Below are positions 29,834 through 39,935 of a stretch of DNA of 64,000 nucleotides, piece by piece (position 1 is the stretch's first letter; every line of letters starts with the position of its first letter). Below the pieces are notes generated by a model. It did no database searches. It was not told the DNA's origin and was given only the letters and a program-made list of their open reading frames with translations. The stretch spans positions 1-64,000 of the forward strand of contig JAJSPD010000029.1 of the NCBI GenBank assembly GCA_021307315.1, given 5' to 3'. The translations under genes and the position numbers were made by a program. Origin of the DNA: Bisporella sp. PMI_857. Lineage: Eukaryota > Ascomycota > Leotiomycetes > Helotiales > Helotiaceae.

Positions 29834-32564
29834 TCATTGGTTGAAGACTATGGGAGTATTTCCCATACTTGCCGCACTGGCAAGGGTCATCGAGGGTCCG
29901 TAGCTTGTAGGCATATTTGGCATTGTTCCCATAGCCATATTCTCACGTTCTTTCTTCTCTGCTTCCATTTTGGCACGGTCGGCTTTGGTGATGCGTGGCT
30001 TGCGGTTGGTGTTGCCGCCTCGTGATCCAGGACCTGAGAGTGGGAGACCAGTCCGTGGACTGGTACCTGTTGCATCACCTCTGGCTCGTGCAGCAGCACC
30101 ACCCCGAGTGGCTCCACCACGTCCACGTCCACGAGCTCGCTTTGGTGCCCCATCGCGGCTAGATATAAGGTTAGTAAGGTGATTGAATGCATGAGAAAAC
30201 GGGATTCTTACGTTGATTCCAAGACTGGCTTTTCTCCCTCGGGGACCAGAGGCCCAGAGTAGACGAAAAAGCCATCCGTAGCGGCCGCAGCTTGCTCGTC
30301 CCATAGCAGTTCGGTGTCGTCAACAAAACCATCCAACTTATCGTATTCATCCTCCTTCATCTTTCGCTTGGCCGGTTTCTTCTTGCCTCCATCGGTACCT
30401 GTACCATTTCGTCCATCGCTCATACCGCCCATTTCGACATTGCTACCTTCGCCTTCGCCTTCAGAATCAAGAGACATATCATCGCCGCTTTCTTTTCCGG
30501 AGCCGTTGCGTTCCAAGGCTGCACCGGCTGCTGCAACTCGTGCAAGCCGGTCACGTTGAGCAGCAAGACGCGGGTGTAGAGCATCCCAGCCATACTGGGC
30601 TTCAGCCAGACGGGTGAAGTTGATGTACTTGTTTGTTTCGCCATTCATTGGGATATTGAGAACAACAGTCGGAGCACGGAACTCGGTTCCTGTCAGACGG
30701 AGTTAGCAAATGATCACTCTGAGAACTCATAATATGACCATGAAATAGGTGCAACAATACCGTCATTTGGCCCATTCCCCATGAGACCTTGGCCGGGGAG
30801 AGGCGGCGGGGCCGGAAATGCATCCTTGGGTTCCTTGACCTTAGCGGGTTTTGGTGATGGAGCGGCGGAGGATGTCGCAGTGCTTCCATTAGCTACTGAC
30901 TTCTTGGAGATGATACCCGATCCAGAATTTTTGCGTTCGACGTCTTTCTTCTTGGGCTCACTACTTGCAGGTGTCGGTGATGGGGCATTGTTTAATCCTT
31001 CGGAGAGCTATATTTCCTGAATGAGTATCCGTTTTCAAAAGCCTAACAATTTAACTTACGGGACCAGGTCTGGCGGTATTTGGAGGGGGTTGGTTCGTGA
31101 AGAATGAAGTGGCCTCTGGTATGCTTGGCGCCGGCCGGTTTGATGATGGGGATGGTGGGGCCGAGTTCTGATTCTCGGGCTGAGCTCTCCTCAATTGCTG
31201 TTGAGCAAGGAAAGATTGAGCAGCGAGAGACGGAGATTGGGAGGGGTGATTAGGAGGGTCAACTAAGCTTGAGATTGAAGGCGATGCACTGGCGCGATTT
31301 GTCGATGGTGGAGGTTGACTTGGCGAGCCTTGGGAGGTGGAATAGTGGTTATGCGTAACAACTGTTTCTCGTACCTGTGTAACATGTAAGCAGCATCCTA
31401 GAATAGAAGCGAATGTTCTGTGAGATAGGAAAGCTTACTGGATCATAATTTGATCGGATAGGATCGTAATTTTGACCGCTGCTGGCACTTCGAAATGGCG
31501 GTGGATTGGGATTAGGGGTGGGAGCTATTCAATCAACAGTCAGTTGAGAGGCAGAGATAGACAGTATCAGGATTATTGATGCATCTTTGACCCAAGAAAG
31601 CTTTAATGGAAAAGGGCGGACGACATAGAACAAGTTAAGAGGACAGCAATCTCGCAGGAAAGGAGGGGAGACGATTAACCAGTGAGGTGCTTCTGCTTTA
31701 TGCAGGTTCATCAAGGATAACGGTGACCTCGGAGGTACGGCAGTACCTGCTTTCTTGCATTACTGTCACATAATGCAGACTTGAATCATGTCCCGAGCAA
31801 AGCAAAGAGACAGCTTATAGATAAGCTGGGGAGAACACCCATGCTCAAAGCTTTGATAACGGGTCTGTCTTCCTTGACGAGAATGAAGATTGAAGTTATC
31901 GCGCATGATAAGAATGCCATGTCGTAATCAAAAGTGCATTTGACATGATACAGAGAAGAAGAGAAACATACCTGGTGGTTGATGTTGTGTTGGAGGAGGA
32001 GGAGGAGGAGGAGGAGGAGGTGCAGAGAAAAAGGAAGAAGGAGGTGGATTTTGAGCGTCATGGGCGAAAGCGTGACCGGCAGCGGTAGGAACTGGTCCTG
32101 CGGCAGCCATAACGTTTGCAGCAACTGACGACGAAGAAGCAGCGGCGGCGGTGGCGGCGGTGTTGCTCCCCAAAGACTCCCTTGGCTTTCTTCTCTGAGT
32201 CGGCGGAGCATTCGGATCCCTAGGCTTGCGCTTCCGCTTAGGTGGAGCATTTGGATCTACTGGAGCTGGTTTGCGACCTTTGTGATGTTAGTCGTGTTCT
32301 ACCCGAATATGGCGCCTTTCCCCTGTAATGGTAGTACAGGCGTGCATTAAGCGGGCATGAAAACTAATATCACCTACCTGGCTTTTTTCGCACGGTACCA
32401 TCTTTCTTGAGGATCGCACCATTTGGGCCCATGAGAGGGGCTGCAGGGTTGACCGTGATGCTGTGGGTGGAATCATTTAATTGAGTTGATGGAGATGGCG
32501 ACCTGGGTGGCGATGAGAGACTTGCACTCGATGAGCGACTTTGGGGTAGTTCCGAAGCAGACAT
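29834..32564 (-). CDS. HPC2: Hpc2/ubinuclein-type subunit of the HIR histone chaperone complex, 647 aa
   Basis: There are seven exons: 32378-32564, 31972-32277, 31439-31524, 31060-31374, 30761-31007, 30212-30689 and 29834-30158, with consistent phases. The diagnostic Hpc2-related domain lies near residues 495-530 (YDKLDGFVDDTELLWDE followed by DGFFVYSGPL), within exon 6. This domain contacts the HIR subunits and H3.3/H4-type histones in replication-independent nucleosome assembly. The N-terminus has a basic KKPGRKPAPVDPNAPPKRKRK motif resembling an AT-hook, then poly-Ala and poly-Pro runs; the middle is Ser/Pro/Gln-rich. The C-terminus has an RGRGRGG-type arginine-glycine stretch. It is a nuclear protein, apart from these regions mostly disordered. 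Confidence 0.9.
31992..32020. repeat. (GGA)n microsatellite encoding the poly-proline run of HPC2
   Basis: Twenty-nine bases of GGA repeat on the plus strand read as consecutive CCT/CCA proline codons on the minus strand. Length may vary between strains. Confidence 0.85.
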
Positions 32565-34294
32565 TCTTCTAAACTTGGGCGTGGTTGGAAAGACAAAATG
32601 ACTTCATGTATGTGTGGGAAAAAAAGAGAAATATCGTGGTTGGCGTTTTGTTATATATATTTTTTCTTTTGAAGTATTGTCCCAAGTAACGTGACAAACG
32701 TGGTTGGGAATAGCTTCAAGATTCGTGGCTCATTGAACCCCAACGACGCGTTATGAATTAATGACGTTTATTGGGTGTATGGAATGCCGTATGGACTATA
32801 CGGCCGTCTCAAAATGGAGTCGAGTATTGTGGCAATTGATTGGGAATATTTCCAGGGCGTTGTCGATAAATCACGATGTGCGCTTGATGGCGAAATGTGA
32901 ATTTACAGTATTTGGGTGGTTGAGAAATGGTTAGAAAAAAGAGTTGGTTTTGCAGTTTCGGGGGGGGAAAGGGAGGGAGGGGATGGTCGAGAATAAAGTA
33001 TTATTTTTAAGCTAAATAAAGCGTTGCAAATGAGAAGCGAACACTAATAATCGAGACGGGGGAATCATAAGGAAACGGTAAACGGTAAAGGTAAGGTAAG
33101 GTAAGGTACGCTGGTTGCTACTGCTACTACTACTACTAATACGGTGGGTGGTTATTCGGTCGGGCAGTTTGGGAAAGGAAAAGAAAAGGACCAGGGGGGA
33201 GGGGGGAGGGAAGGGAAGGGAAGAGAAAATAAATAGTGGGCATCTAACAAACCCTCTCGCCGCTCCCATCTAAGAAAAGATTTGTTTGTTGCGGGAAAAG
33301 TAGTAGAGAGCGCGAGAGTCAGTCAGGTCAGAGAGTGTCTGGGTTCTGGGTCTTGGGGCAGTGTACTCTATGTCAAGGGCAGCAGACGGCCAGGGTAGGG
33401 TAGGCAAATGTGGATATCATCATCAGGATGAGGATCATGATGTGTGACCTGGCTTGACTAGGGACGGAGGAAAGCGAGTGAGCTGGAAAGGTCTGTCTGG
33501 CCATCTCCCATCAGGGGACCGTATAGTGAATGAAGGCAGTTGTGAGCCAATCATCGGGATGGATAGGCGAACAGCCGAGAGCATAAGTAATGAATGAATG
33601 GCATGCAGCCTCCAGATCAACAAATGTAGTGCCGCATAGCAATTAAACCTAGGCGCGGGAGGCTGTAGCCTTGTTCGAATGGAAACTAGATTTTCAGCCA
33701 TCCCTGCTCAGCCCAGGGCTAATTGCGTATCACGACCAAGCTCATATATCTACGTCTCATCTATATCCACATATATATATTCACTTTTATTAAAAAAATT
33801 AAATTTTGTACTTCGGATGAGCAATATCTCAAATAACTGAAATCATCCCAAGTTACACCAAATTGTCATTTATTTCGCAAACTTTTAGCTGAATCCTTGA
33901 TTATCTCTGTTGCTAGCGCCAAGCAATTTGACACATTGATATGGTTTAGGTCAAACGACACATCATTCATGTATTCCGCGGTTAAATCCACAATACGACA
34001 CTTACACCTTCCCCAAGCTTACTCACAGAGATGCTGCTTTTTACAAGTATTTTTCTGCTACCGCAAATCCAAAATTTCCCATGCAAATACACCCCCTTTC
34101 AGCACTTGACGTTCACTCTTGGGGAGCTATGTCGTTTCACAGCATTTCGATAACCGGGCCAAGATTTTCAGCCTCGCGCTAACCACTAGCCGGATCCAGG
34201 AAAAATTAAGGTTTGACTGTTTCTGCAGCCTTGCATCTCGTTTATCTGGCGACGGGAAACGCCCCATTCCTCTTTGCATCCATCAACATCGACT
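32565..34294. other. 1.7-kb divergent intergenic region, HPC2 to RBA50
   Basis: No coding frame is supported. It contains GGTAA-type tandem repeats (about 33083-33108), CTA repeats (33118-33138), G-rich purine tracts (32959-32982, 33195-33222) and a TATATATA patch at about 33771. It should hold the promoters and leaders of both genes. Confidence 0.45.
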
Positions 34295-35644
34295 ATGGAT
34301 TTCAAAGGACAGCGTTTTATCGTCAATCTGTCGGATTCAGAAGAGGACGACCGGAGTCATGCATCCAAGACCTCAATATCAGAACCTCCACCACTGATAT
34401 CAGCCTTCGTTGGCGATATCAAGGAACGCGCTGAAGTCTCTCCGCCTTCCGCGCCTACATTCAAGAGCACGGCTACGGGATTTCCTGAGCATAAGAAGCG
34501 CTCTAGAGTATCTGCTTTCAAGCAACAAAGAGGTGCTTCTGTAAAGTCTGTCTTTACAGAGTCTCGCAATACTGCTAGCAAACCGGGCAATCAAGCGCCA
34601 CAATCAACTAATCCTAGTAGACTGACTCAAAGCAATACTAGCTTCAGCGATGAGGAGCGCAAACAAATAGATGAGGACAACAGAAATAAATTGGCTGCCA
34701 TGTCGGCAGAGGAAATAGAAGAGGAGCGTCGAGAACTTCTAGCACAACTAGATCCTTCCCTAATTGAACGACTTCTGAAGCGAGCAAACCTGGATGATGG
34801 TCGGGGGGATACCGAATTCGAATCGGCTTCAATAAAACATGACCGAGTCGAAAAAAATCTAGCAGCAGAGAACTTGAAGAAGGAAGATGAGCCTGTATCC
34901 GTGCCAATACCAAGTGGACAATTGGTACAGGCACCTAAGAGTGTAAGATTTGCGGAGGACGAGGCACCTACAGAACCCATAGATTTACAACCCGCCTCTC
35001 AGCTATTCAACGGTTTCTCCCCTGAAGACTTGCCAGCGGGGATGCACTTTCCAGCAGCAGCCTCAGCACCAGAACTAGATCCGTCTGATCCCTCATTTCT
35101 CGAGAATCTTCACACAAAATACTTCCCTTCTTTACCCGCAGACCCTTCAAAACTTGCTTGGATGGCACCAATACCAACACACGGCTCTGTAGCAGATCAG
35201 GAGTCTTCTTACTACCCCGGTCAATCTGCCCTGTCCGCATCTGCGCTCCGCTTTGATTTTCGCGGTAGTTTACTCCCACCCCGAATCGCAAGAGCCATGC
35301 CGGTCACGAAAGGCTTGCACCATCATGGAGATGCCCCAGAGGCAGCTGGTTATACAATTTCTGAGCTCTCACGATTGGCGCGGTCGAGCTTTCCCGCTCA
35401 GAGATGTATAGCCTTCCAAACATTAGGCCGGTTTCTTTACAGATTAGGAAGAGGAGATTTTGGTTCTCCGGATAGTGTTATGGTGAAGGATCTATGGAAA
35501 TGTGTTGAGACGGGCAAAATTGTGGAAACTCTAGAGGCTGCAGCCAATATGGAAGGCGGTCATCAAGGAAGTAAAACTTATGCCGTGGAAGCAGTATGGC
35601 TTTGGCAAAAAGGTGGTGGGCAGCGGGTATGGCAGGCTGCTTAA
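34295..35644 (+). CDS. RBA50: RNA polymerase II-associated protein Rba50/RPAP1, 449 aa
   Basis: This is a single exon; ATG 34295 (MDFKGQRF) is the first ATG in frame. An RPAP1 N-terminal motif lies near residues 115-165 (ERKQIDEDNRNKLAAMSAEE followed by LAQLDPSLIERLLKRANL). The RPAP1 C-terminal domain starts near 320 with LRFDFRGSLLPP, then GYTISELSRLARSSFPAQRC and FQTLGRFLYRLGRG. The protein assists assembly and nuclear import of RNA polymerase II subunits, working with GPN GTPases. Length matches yeast Rba50 (439 aa) rather than the long animal RPAP1. It is divergent from HPC2. Confidence 0.93.
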   Translation: MDFKGQRFIVNLSDSEEDDRSHASKTSISEPPPLISAFVGDIKERAEVSPPSAPTFKSTATGFPEHKKRSRVSAFKQQRGASVKSVFTESRNTASKPGNQAPQSTNPSRLTQSNTSFSDEERKQIDEDNRNKLAAMSAEEIEEERRELLAQLDPSLIERLLKRANLDDGRGDTEFESASIKHDRVEKNLAAENLKKEDEPVSVPIPSGQLVQAPKSVRFAEDEAPTEPIDLQPASQLFNGFSPEDLPAGMHFPAAASAPELDPSDPSFLENLHTKYFPSLPADPSKLAWMAPIPTHGSVADQESSYYPGQSALSASALRFDFRGSLLPPRIARAMPVTKGLHHHGDAPEAAGYTISELSRLARSSFPAQRCIAFQTLGRFLYRLGRGDFGSPDSVMVKDLWKCVETGKIVETLEAAANMEGGHQGSKTYAVEAVWLWQKGGGQRVWQAA

Positions 35645-36050
35645 TGATAATTCTATAACAAATGTGTATCAAATAGGAAAATGGAACACGATAAAGTCAA
35701 CCAGATTTTGACGTCAACCACGTACTCCCATCCTGATTTTGTATCAAATAATTTTTTATATTAAATACGTATTTTCGTACAGTATCCTACTTAAAAAAAC
35801 TCAAGTTTCTTACATCTTGAATCACAAGGACTTGAACTGAACCATAGTATAATTGCATAAAATCTATCGGTTTAGGAATCTGTGCAGGTTGTATCTGTGC
35901 CTAGATATTCTCTGATTATATAGAGAATTTCGAATGTTCTGTTTATAACCCCACCCCATATTCGTCTAAAAGTTTACCTACAGCATCATCATATTCGTTT
36001 TTACAGCAACAATACTTCCAATTTCTCTTGCACAACCACTACTTTGCACA
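35645..36050. other. Intergenic AT-rich spacer upstream of CTP1
   Basis: It contains the 3' flank of RBA50 and the promoter of CTP1. No other feature was recognised. Confidence 0.45.
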
Positions 36051-37229
36051 ATGGCTACGGTTCAAGGGACCAACGCTCCAGAAAAGAGGAAGGAAAAGCC
36101 CAGCGCCTTGCGCTCAATCATCGCAGGTTCGACGGCTGGTGCAGTGGAAATTGGTATGCGCTCCTCGCTACACCAGACTTCTTCTGAGCTCTTCTAACAG
36201 TTTCCTTAGCTATTACGTATCCTGCTGAATGTATGTATGAGTGCTTTACTCTGTATGTTATGCTGCAACATTTGCGATAAGAAACAATTGCTGTTGAATG
36301 AGGCCGTGATCGGAGCTGAAGAGTTAACTAACGCGACAATGCTATAGTCGCGAAAACAAGGTCTCAATTAAATCGCAGATTACCAGATGCTGGAAAATTA
36401 CCGTGGCCGCCTTTTGGTAAGGCATGGTATGCAGGATGCACGACATTGATCATTGGGAACTCGCTCAAGGCGGGCATAAGTACGTTTCTTGCCAGGTCTA
36501 CGCAAGTGATAATACTAATATCTGCTGTAGGGTTCGTGGCATTTGATCAATATAAATCTATGCTACAAGATGCAGATGGGAATATTTCAGGGCCAAGGAC
36601 TGTTATTGCGGGTTTTGGAGCAGGAGTTACGGAATCTTTACTAGCGGTGACGCCTTTTGAGAGTATTAAGACAACTTTGTTCGCATTCCCCTCACCATAA
36701 TTTTCCAGCAAGAACTAACGTTCCCAGAATCGACGACCGTAAAAGCGCCAACCCACGGATGCGCGGTTTCCTACACGCCGTCCCCATAATCGCACGCGAG
36801 CGTGGTCTTCGCGGCTTCTTCCAAGGCTTTGTGCCAACGACAGCACGACAGGCATCCAATAGTGCAGTCCGCTTCAGTTCCTATACTTTCCTGAAACAAC
36901 TCGCACAATCCTACACCGCACCTGGAGAAAAGCTGGGCGCCGTCTCCACGTTCGGTCTCGGTGGTATCGCTGGACTTATCACAGTATATACAACGCAACC
37001 AATTGATACTGTGAAGACGCGCATGCAGAGTATCGAAGCAAAAAAGCTGTACAAGAACTCGTTCGCATGTGCAGCTCAGATCTGGAAGCATGAGGGATTC
37101 TTGACGTTCTGGAGTGGAGCGCTACCTAGACTTGGGAGGTTGATATTGAGCGGCGGAATCGTGTTTACCATGTACGAAAAGAGCATAGATCTGATGGATA
37201 AACTGGACCCTGAAAAGAAGTACATTTAA
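36051..37229 (+). CDS. CTP1: Mitochondrial tricarboxylate (citrate) carrier, 301 aa, five exons
   Basis: Exons are 36051-36153, 36210-36230 (21 bp), 36348-36479, 36531-36678 and 36728-37229. Splicing restores all three carrier signatures: YPAEFAKTRSQL (across exons 2-3), TPFESIKTTLIDDRK (across exons 4-5) and QPIDTVKTRMQSIE. The segment GIRFVAFDQYKSM after repeat 1 is characteristic of the citrate transport family. The protein exchanges mitochondrial citrate for malate across the inner membrane and supplies cytosolic acetyl-CoA for lipid synthesis. Length equals that of yeast Ctp1 (299 aa). Its 3' end converges with the CBP6-like gene, 166 bp apart. Confidence 0.95.
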
Positions 37230-37395
37230 GCGGGGTGGGGCGGATGTATAGAATATGAGCTGCATGGAGCAAGGCGTTTCTGGAGTAGAACTTCTATTAT
37301 AGAAGCAATTCAAAAAGAAGTCATGATGATACACTTCCCATATATACCTGAACGCCATAATGATACACCTGTATATCCCCTCTGTAGGCTTTGTC

Positions 37396-37847
37396 TCACT
37401 TGAATCGTAACATGCCTTTCCATCTATTCAGTGTTTGCTGCCACCGCGTTCTTGTTGGCGCAGCCTCCAATTCCTTCATCAAATCCGTAAAATGTGTGGG
37501 TTTGCTCGCCGGTTCCAGCAATGTCCCTCTGATCGGATACTACCTCAGATTAGCATCCTCCTCTCTAGCATTCACCTTCCTTACTTTCTTGATATACCGA
37601 TTCTCCAGCAGCGAGTATAGTATATTCGCATTCTCCAATTCTGCCTTCTCATTCACGGTGCCCGATGCAAAGCTGCTTTCTATCCTCCTACGCATCACAT
37701 CTTGGAATTGACATTCTGGACGTAATGCATCTTTTGGCCATTTCGAGAGTGCGCGGATATAGTGCTTGTAGGCCATCTATTTTATGAATATTAGAGGTTT
37801 GAGTAGTAAATGGGAAGACGATAAACAGGGCTTACCGATTTAGACAT
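37396..37847 (-). CDS. Complex III assembly factor, Cbp6/UQCC2-like, 115 aa, three exons
   Basis: Exons are 37836-37847 (12 bp: Met-Ser-Lys-Ser), 37585-37776 and 37396-37539. The intron between exons 2 and 3 is 45 nt (GTAAGG...GGTAG). The product reads YKHYIRALSKWPKDALRPE, then an Arg-rich helix, NILYSLLENRYIKK, YPIRGTLLEPASKP and a C-terminal helix ending RWKGMLRFK. The tyrosine, WPxD and RxxxxFQ pattern resembles fungal members of the UQCC2/CBP6 family, which help translation and early assembly of cytochrome b in mitochondria. Family assignment is from memory of this pattern; the gene model is firm. It is divergent from BSD2, 301 bp apart. Confidence 0.75.
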
Positions 37848-38148
37848 TATGAATCAATATAGTTGTGCAAAGAAAAGCTAGAACGTATTCATGAAAGAAA
37901 GAATAGATAGTTGATGAGGCTACACTTTAATTCCAGAATCTTGTCTGACATTACCCGCGCTCCACCTTTTTAGCTCCATTTGTCTTGGCACTAGGCTTAG
38001 ATCAAACGCAACCACACCACCTTCGGCGACTAACCTCACCTCCCCTACAACATCCTCCTCTTTCTATTATCTTCTTTACTTTCCTTCTGTTCTCATCGCT
38101 CTGTTCGAGTTCTACACTGCTCCTTTCTTTCCTTTTTCACAACTCATC

Positions 38149-39349
38149 ATGAGTTCCCAACGATACGAGCGAGTACGTACCAAATCCGGCCAAGCCTCGC
38201 CACGCAATCCCTCAGAAAGAGATGGAATACTAACAACGACTCAGGTATCGAACAACGAACCCAATACTCCTCTTACTCCTATACCCTCCTCACCTCCTCC
38301 GTCATTCCGATCTCGAGCTTCCTCTCGTTCTCGCGGCTCCTCTCCCAGTTCGCGGCGGTTACTACATAACGACTCACCGGTGGATCAAAATTTGAGGGAT
38401 GCGTTCGATGCGGATGGATCGGATAGTGATGAGGATAATGATGGGGATGATAGGCAAAGATTAATGCGAGGGACGCCTTCTTCTTCGTCCGCGGAACAGA
38501 TAGCTACATCTCAAACGACGACGACGCCTAATCATCCGGCACCCCCGCCCGTGGAGAGAAGGCCAACATATCTACCAGTGTTTACAGCACCAACACCAAC
38601 ACCAACTTCGACTCGTGTATATGGAGGAGGATCGGGCTCCGATGGTGTGTTTGCAAATCTAAGCGCAAAGCCAGAAGCCGGTGAGAAGTTGGAAGAACAT
38701 CCACCTGTATGTCAACCCTTCCAACTCTTCCACAAACTCTAATACTGATCAAACCCAGACCTACGAACAAGCAGCCGCAGATGCGGCACCCCCATATTGG
38801 GAAACTACAATTCTTGCACCTGGTCTCGGCGGACCTGACGATGTGTATATTGATGGACTTCCTGTTGGTTCCGTCTTCTCCTTCGTCTGGAACGGCATGA
38901 TTTCCATGTCCTTTCAGCTCGTTGGTTTCCTTCTCACCTACCTACTTCACACCACGCACGCAGCCAAGAACGGTTCCCGTGCTGGTCTCGGAATTACTCT
39001 AATTCAATATGGTTTCTACATGAAAGGCTCTGGACCAGCTTCGGGACCACCACCAGGAACAGACCCTTCATACACGCAGCCTCCAGACCCAAATAGCCAT
39101 GACTTCGATCCAGATAAGGTCAATCAGCCAGCAGGCATAGATAACTCTAGCAGTGGGGGATGGGGAGATATTGCAAGTGGTGATTGGATAGCATACATTT
39201 TAATGATCGTCGGCTGGTTCATTCTCATCCGCGCAGTCAGCGATTTCCTACGAGCACGGAGGCACGAACAACTCGTCTTACAAAGCCCTGACCGTGGCCT
39301 ACCTCAACCAGTTATTGCGGAAGGGGAAAGGTCAGAGACAGTGGTGTGA
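38149..39349 (+). CDS. BSD2: BSD2/NDFIP-type endomembrane adaptor for HECT ubiquitin ligases, 358 aa
   Basis: Proposed exons are 38149-38172, 38245-38706 and 38759-39349. The N-terminal ~180 residues are disordered and Ser/Pro-rich. A PPTY motif, formed across the second splice junction, is a WW-domain ligand of Rsp5/NEDD4 ligases. Hydrophobic segments near 225-250, 255-275 and about 320-340 give the three transmembrane helices of the NDFIP fold (SVFSFVWNGMISMSFQLVGF and WIAYILMIVGWFILIRAV). Bsd2 recruits Rsp5 to metal transporters and other membrane cargo for vacuolar sorting. The first intron (72 nt, GTACGT, TACTAAC branch site, CAG) is a multiple of three without a stop, so its retention would keep the frame. 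Confidence 0.88.
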
Positions 39350-39619
39350 GATAGAACATATGTGCTGGAGCAGGAGTTTATATGGGTTGGATTGGCCACG
39401 CAGAGCATGGATTGGACAGCAGGCAAGGCGTTTTCTAAATGGGTTGTGTTGTATGGGACATTGTATGTCATTTCTAGATGGCCGGTCTGGCTCGAATCAT
39501 ATCATGGATATCTCCTATAAATGTCGGTGTTCATCTGAATATAATATCTATAAAAACATCCGTGTGACAGATTCTCATACCAGGTGGCATTTCACTCTCT
39601 AACCTATTTGATACGGCCG

Positions 39620-39935
39620 TCAATTTATCAAACCCTCTTGTATCTCCATCGCAGCTCTAATATTCCCCAAATCTCCAGCGTAAGCCATACACGTTTCCCA
39701 TCCGATACATGAGCAAGCGCCAACTTCCAATATATCCGCCTATGCCTCCTCTAAAGCAGAACACCACCTTCAGCCAAACCTCACCCCCATTCCGCGGCCT
39801 CCAAAGGAAATTCCAAGTCTCGACATTATTCACCACCCCGTAAATCCCACGTCCTCGCGTACATGGTTTCGCGATCGGCTTTCGGGCCGTTCGAGCAGCG
39901 CGGGTTTCTTTGGACGTGTTTCTGCTGAAGGGCAT
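39620..39935 (-). CDS. Tentative small gene of unknown function, probably two exons
   Basis: The ATG at 39933-39935 opens a basic N-terminus (TRGRGIYGVVNNVETWNF). A different frame near 39620-39737 reads like a protein (ADILEVGACSCIGWETCMAY then GDLGNIRAAMEIQEGLIN, stop at 39620). Joining them needs an intron of about 45 nt starting at GTGAGG (39782) and ending near 39738, but the phases do not match with these exact sites, so either another donor is used or the gene is broken by a one-base change in a run of five G. The uninterrupted frame to 39657 (92 codons) is the alternative. No family is recognised. Confidence 0.3.

Noticed and set aside
33083..33138. GGTAA and CTA tandem repeats as a possible regulatory array or telomere-like track
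   Set aside because: They are short and imperfect, with no sign of a telomeric or CRISPR-like unit; simple sequence slippage is enough.
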